Assembly: GCA_003520455.1 (NCBI GenBank)
Contig: DOUV01000301.1
Span: 1 to 6,022 of the forward strand
Direction: 5' to 3'
Length of the DNA stretch: 6,022 nucleotides
From: Chloroflexota bacterium
GTDB taxonomy: Bacteria > Chloroflexota > Anaerolineae > Ardenticatenales > Ardenticatenaceae
The translations under genes were made by a program, and so were the position numbers. Under the pieces are notes generated by a model, which had not been told where the DNA came from, ran no database searches, and was given only the letters and a program-made list of their open reading frames with translations. This document shows, piece after piece, positions 4,522-6,022 of this stretch. Numbering within the stretch: the first letter of the stretch is position 1; each line of letters opens with the position of its first letter.

Positions 4522-6022
4522 TTATTCCTCCCAATCCTCGATGGCGAGGGCGTGGGCCGGGAAGCCACTCTGGTGACTCACCGGCAGGGCCATGATGGCG
4601 GCGATGAAGCGCTTCTTGCGCAGATTGCGGAACTTGGTGCCCTCGTCCATGATCGGGATATCGTTGCGGTGCAGCAGGTAATGGTACTTGTTGGAGGTGT
4701 AGCGCATGCCGCCGGAGGCCAGCGGCTCGGAGCGCTCGTTGGAGGGCGAATCAAGCGCCAGGGCGCGGATCTTCTTCTCGACCAGCCACTTCGTCGCCTC
4801 GGCGGAAAAGCCGGAGGTCAGGTCGAGGCTGGTCTGGCCGTAGAAGTAGGACTCGGTCAACTGGGTCTTGACGAAGACGATGTCGCCCTCGCGCACGCCC
4901 GGATCGGCGTCGCGGATGTGCTCCTCCTCGATCAGCATGCCCGGCCCAATCCAGTCGGAGAGGTCGATCAGGACGCCGGGCCCGACCAGGCGATCGGCGG
5001 GCATGCGGACGTAGCGGCGCAGGATCTCGTCGGGGATCATGTGGCGGCCCCAGGGATCGAAATAGGCCCCCTCGATGTGGGTAGTCGTGCCGTGACCGTA
5101 CTGGATGTACATCTCCTGCCCAATATAGCCCCGCTCCTCATCGTAGATGTTGAACGGGATCAGACGGGTCTGGCGCGCGACGAGGTTCATCGTCTCGCGC
5201 GGCTCGATGCGCCCGGGCTGCGGGTTGGGGTAGTCACCCAACTCATTGAGCGGCCGCTCGGTCGTCGGCGGCACGAAGGGATACTCGCTGGTAACCTTGT
5301 TCGGATAGTATTCCAGCGGATGGGTGGCGTCGACGAAGTCGGTGGGGCTGTTGCGGTCGATGACGAAGACGCGTGCCGGGCCGCCGGTCACGCCGCGGAT
5401 GCCGAGCGGCAGGCCGGTGATGGCGTAGTTGTGGCGGCCGGTCACCTGGTCCAGGTTGGCGAGGTCCTCGACCACCAGGATGCCAGCCTGGTTGAAGATC
5501 TGGCGGATGTCATAGTCGACGCTGCGCCCGGCATAGGTCGGGTCGAGCGTGCGCACGTCGGCCCCGATGGTCTTGATCCCCTTGCCCACCAACCACTCGG
5601 CCGCCTCCCGGCTCAGCGTCGGAGAGTTGGTGTAGTAGGATTGGGCCGGCTCGGCGGGGCGGTGCTTCTTACTGTAGTCGGTGCGCAGGAAGACGATCGC
5701 ATTCTTGCCGATGCGACTCTCGAAGGGCTGGAGATGCGAGACCTGGATCTCGTCGCGCGGGCCGATCTGGCCTGTGAGGTCGACCAGGGTCAGCGGGCCG
5801 GCGAATTTCTCCGCCGGCAGGTCCGAAGCGAAGCGCCAGGCGAAGCGCCCCGAGGCCTCGGGGTTGAAGAAGGTCATGTAGGTGCCGTAGGGCTTGGTCG
5901 TGATGACACCGTAGTTGAAGGTCTCACCGGGCTGTACGCCCATCATCGAGAGCCGCCAGCGGTTGTAGCTCAGGACGTCGGCCAGCGTGCGCGAGGACGC
6001 GCCGACCGGCTCGGTCAGGAGC
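4522..6022 (-). CDS. Double-domain cyclase-family protein, copy B, partial (N-terminus outside window)
   Basis: Paralogue of copy A with the same two-fold architecture; 499 residues plus the TAA stop are visible. The ATGs at 5946 and 5943 are internal: the frame stays open to the window end and reads LLTEPVG, then ADVLSYNRWRLSMMGVQPGE, matching copy A residues from about 36 on. The true start therefore lies roughly 35 codons beyond the window. The C-terminal fold has GHGTTTHIEG (second His codon at 5077-5079, Glu codon at 5071-5073) and KYHYLLHRNDIPIMDEG, keeping the same variant metal-site residues as copy A. The N-terminal fold again has TYMTFFNP in place of the His motif and keeps VVEDLANL. 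Compared with copy A it has four extra residues (RFAWRFAS) from a 12-bp repeat, a diverged linker, and a C-terminus ending in two extra glutamates. Either the two proteins form a hetero-oligomer or they have different substrate ranges; sequence alone cannot say. Confidence 0.85.
   Translation of the reverse strand, partial: LLTEPVGASSRTLADVLSYNRWRLSMMGVQPGETFNYGVITTKPYGTYMTFFNPEASGRFAWRFASDLPAEKFAGPLTLVDLTGQIGPRDEIQVSHLQPFESRIGKNAIVFLRTDYSKKHRPAEPAQSYYTNSPTLSREAAEWLVGKGIKTIGADVRTLDPTYAGRSVDYDIRQIFNQAGILVVEDLANLDQVTGRHNYAITGLPLGIRGVTGGPARVFVIDRNSPTDFVDATHPLEYYPNKVTSEYPFVPPTTERPLNELGDYPNPQPGRIEPRETMNLVARQTRLIPFNIYDEERGYIGQEMYIQYGHGTTTHIEGAYFDPWGRHMIPDEILRRYVRMPADRLVGPGVLIDLSDWIGPGMLIEEEHIRDADPGVREGDIVFVKTQLTESYFYGQTSLDLTSGFSAEATKWLVEKKIRALALDSPSNERSEPLASGGMRYTSNKYHYLLHRNDIPIMDEGTKFRNLRKKRFIAAIMALPVSHQSGFPAHALAIEDWEE
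5318..5920 (-). repeat. Near-identical paralogous block, copy B (partner 3698-4288)
   Basis: This is the second copy of the N-terminal-fold block, offset by 1620 bp up to the 12-bp insertion and by 1632 bp beyond it. Above 5920 similarity to copy A falls quickly, with many substitutions between 5921 and 6000. Confidence 0.8.
5828..5851 (-). repeat. 12-bp tandem duplication inside cyclase copy B
   Basis: GCGAAGCGCC occurs at 5828-5837 and again at 5840-5849 (period 12), where copy A has it once (4208-4217). It is in frame and adds four residues, giving RFAWRFAS instead of RFAS just after the TYMTFFNP stretch of the N-terminal fold. It looks like replication slippage in copy B or its loss in copy A. 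Confidence 0.7.

Noticed and set aside
4522..5946. Cyclase copy B as a complete 474-residue gene starting at the ATG at 5946
   Set aside because: The frame continues open to the window end and the upstream translation matches copy A's N-terminal region, so the gene is partial and starts outside.

Overview
This is a GC-rich bacterial window in which every supported gene lies on the minus strand. In transcription order, from high to low coordinates, it holds two adjacent paralogues of a double-domain cyclase-family protein (the upstream one cut by the window end), a DapA/NanA-superfamily class I aldolase or lyase, a PLP-dependent class I/II aminotransferase, and the start of an AEC-type membrane permease (cut by the window start). 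The strong G/C third-position bias is consistent with Chloroflexota, Actinomycetota or high-GC Proteobacteria. Nothing here fixes the phylum; a thermomicrobial Chloroflexota origin is only a guess.

Layout: 1-590 AEC permease (C-terminal part missing); 605-1783 aminotransferase; 1784-1943 a 160-nt spacer with several inverted repeats; 1944-2840 DapA-like lyase/synthase; 2841-2913 a spacer with a perfect 13-bp inverted repeat just before a strong Shine-Dalgarno; 2914-4491 double cyclase copy A (525 aa, complete); 4522-6022 double cyclase copy B (499 residues visible, N-terminus outside the window). The 30-nt and 14-nt gaps within the two flanking gene pairs suggest co-transcription. The two larger spacers could carry regulation or processing signals.

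Taken together, the set looks like a small catabolic or amino/oxo-acid conversion cassette: metal-dependent hydrolysis or lactam/amide opening (cyclase family), C-C bond cleavage or formation on an oxo-acid (DapA superfamily), transamination, and membrane transport. The substrate cannot be read from the sequence. The most notable material is the cyclase pair. Each protein carries two cyclase folds in tandem: the N-terminal fold has lost the canonical His motif, while the C-terminal fold keeps a variant metal site. The two genes also show a sharply bounded block of near-identity (about 3698-4288 against 5318-5920) beside much more diverged flanks, which points to recent gene conversion between them.
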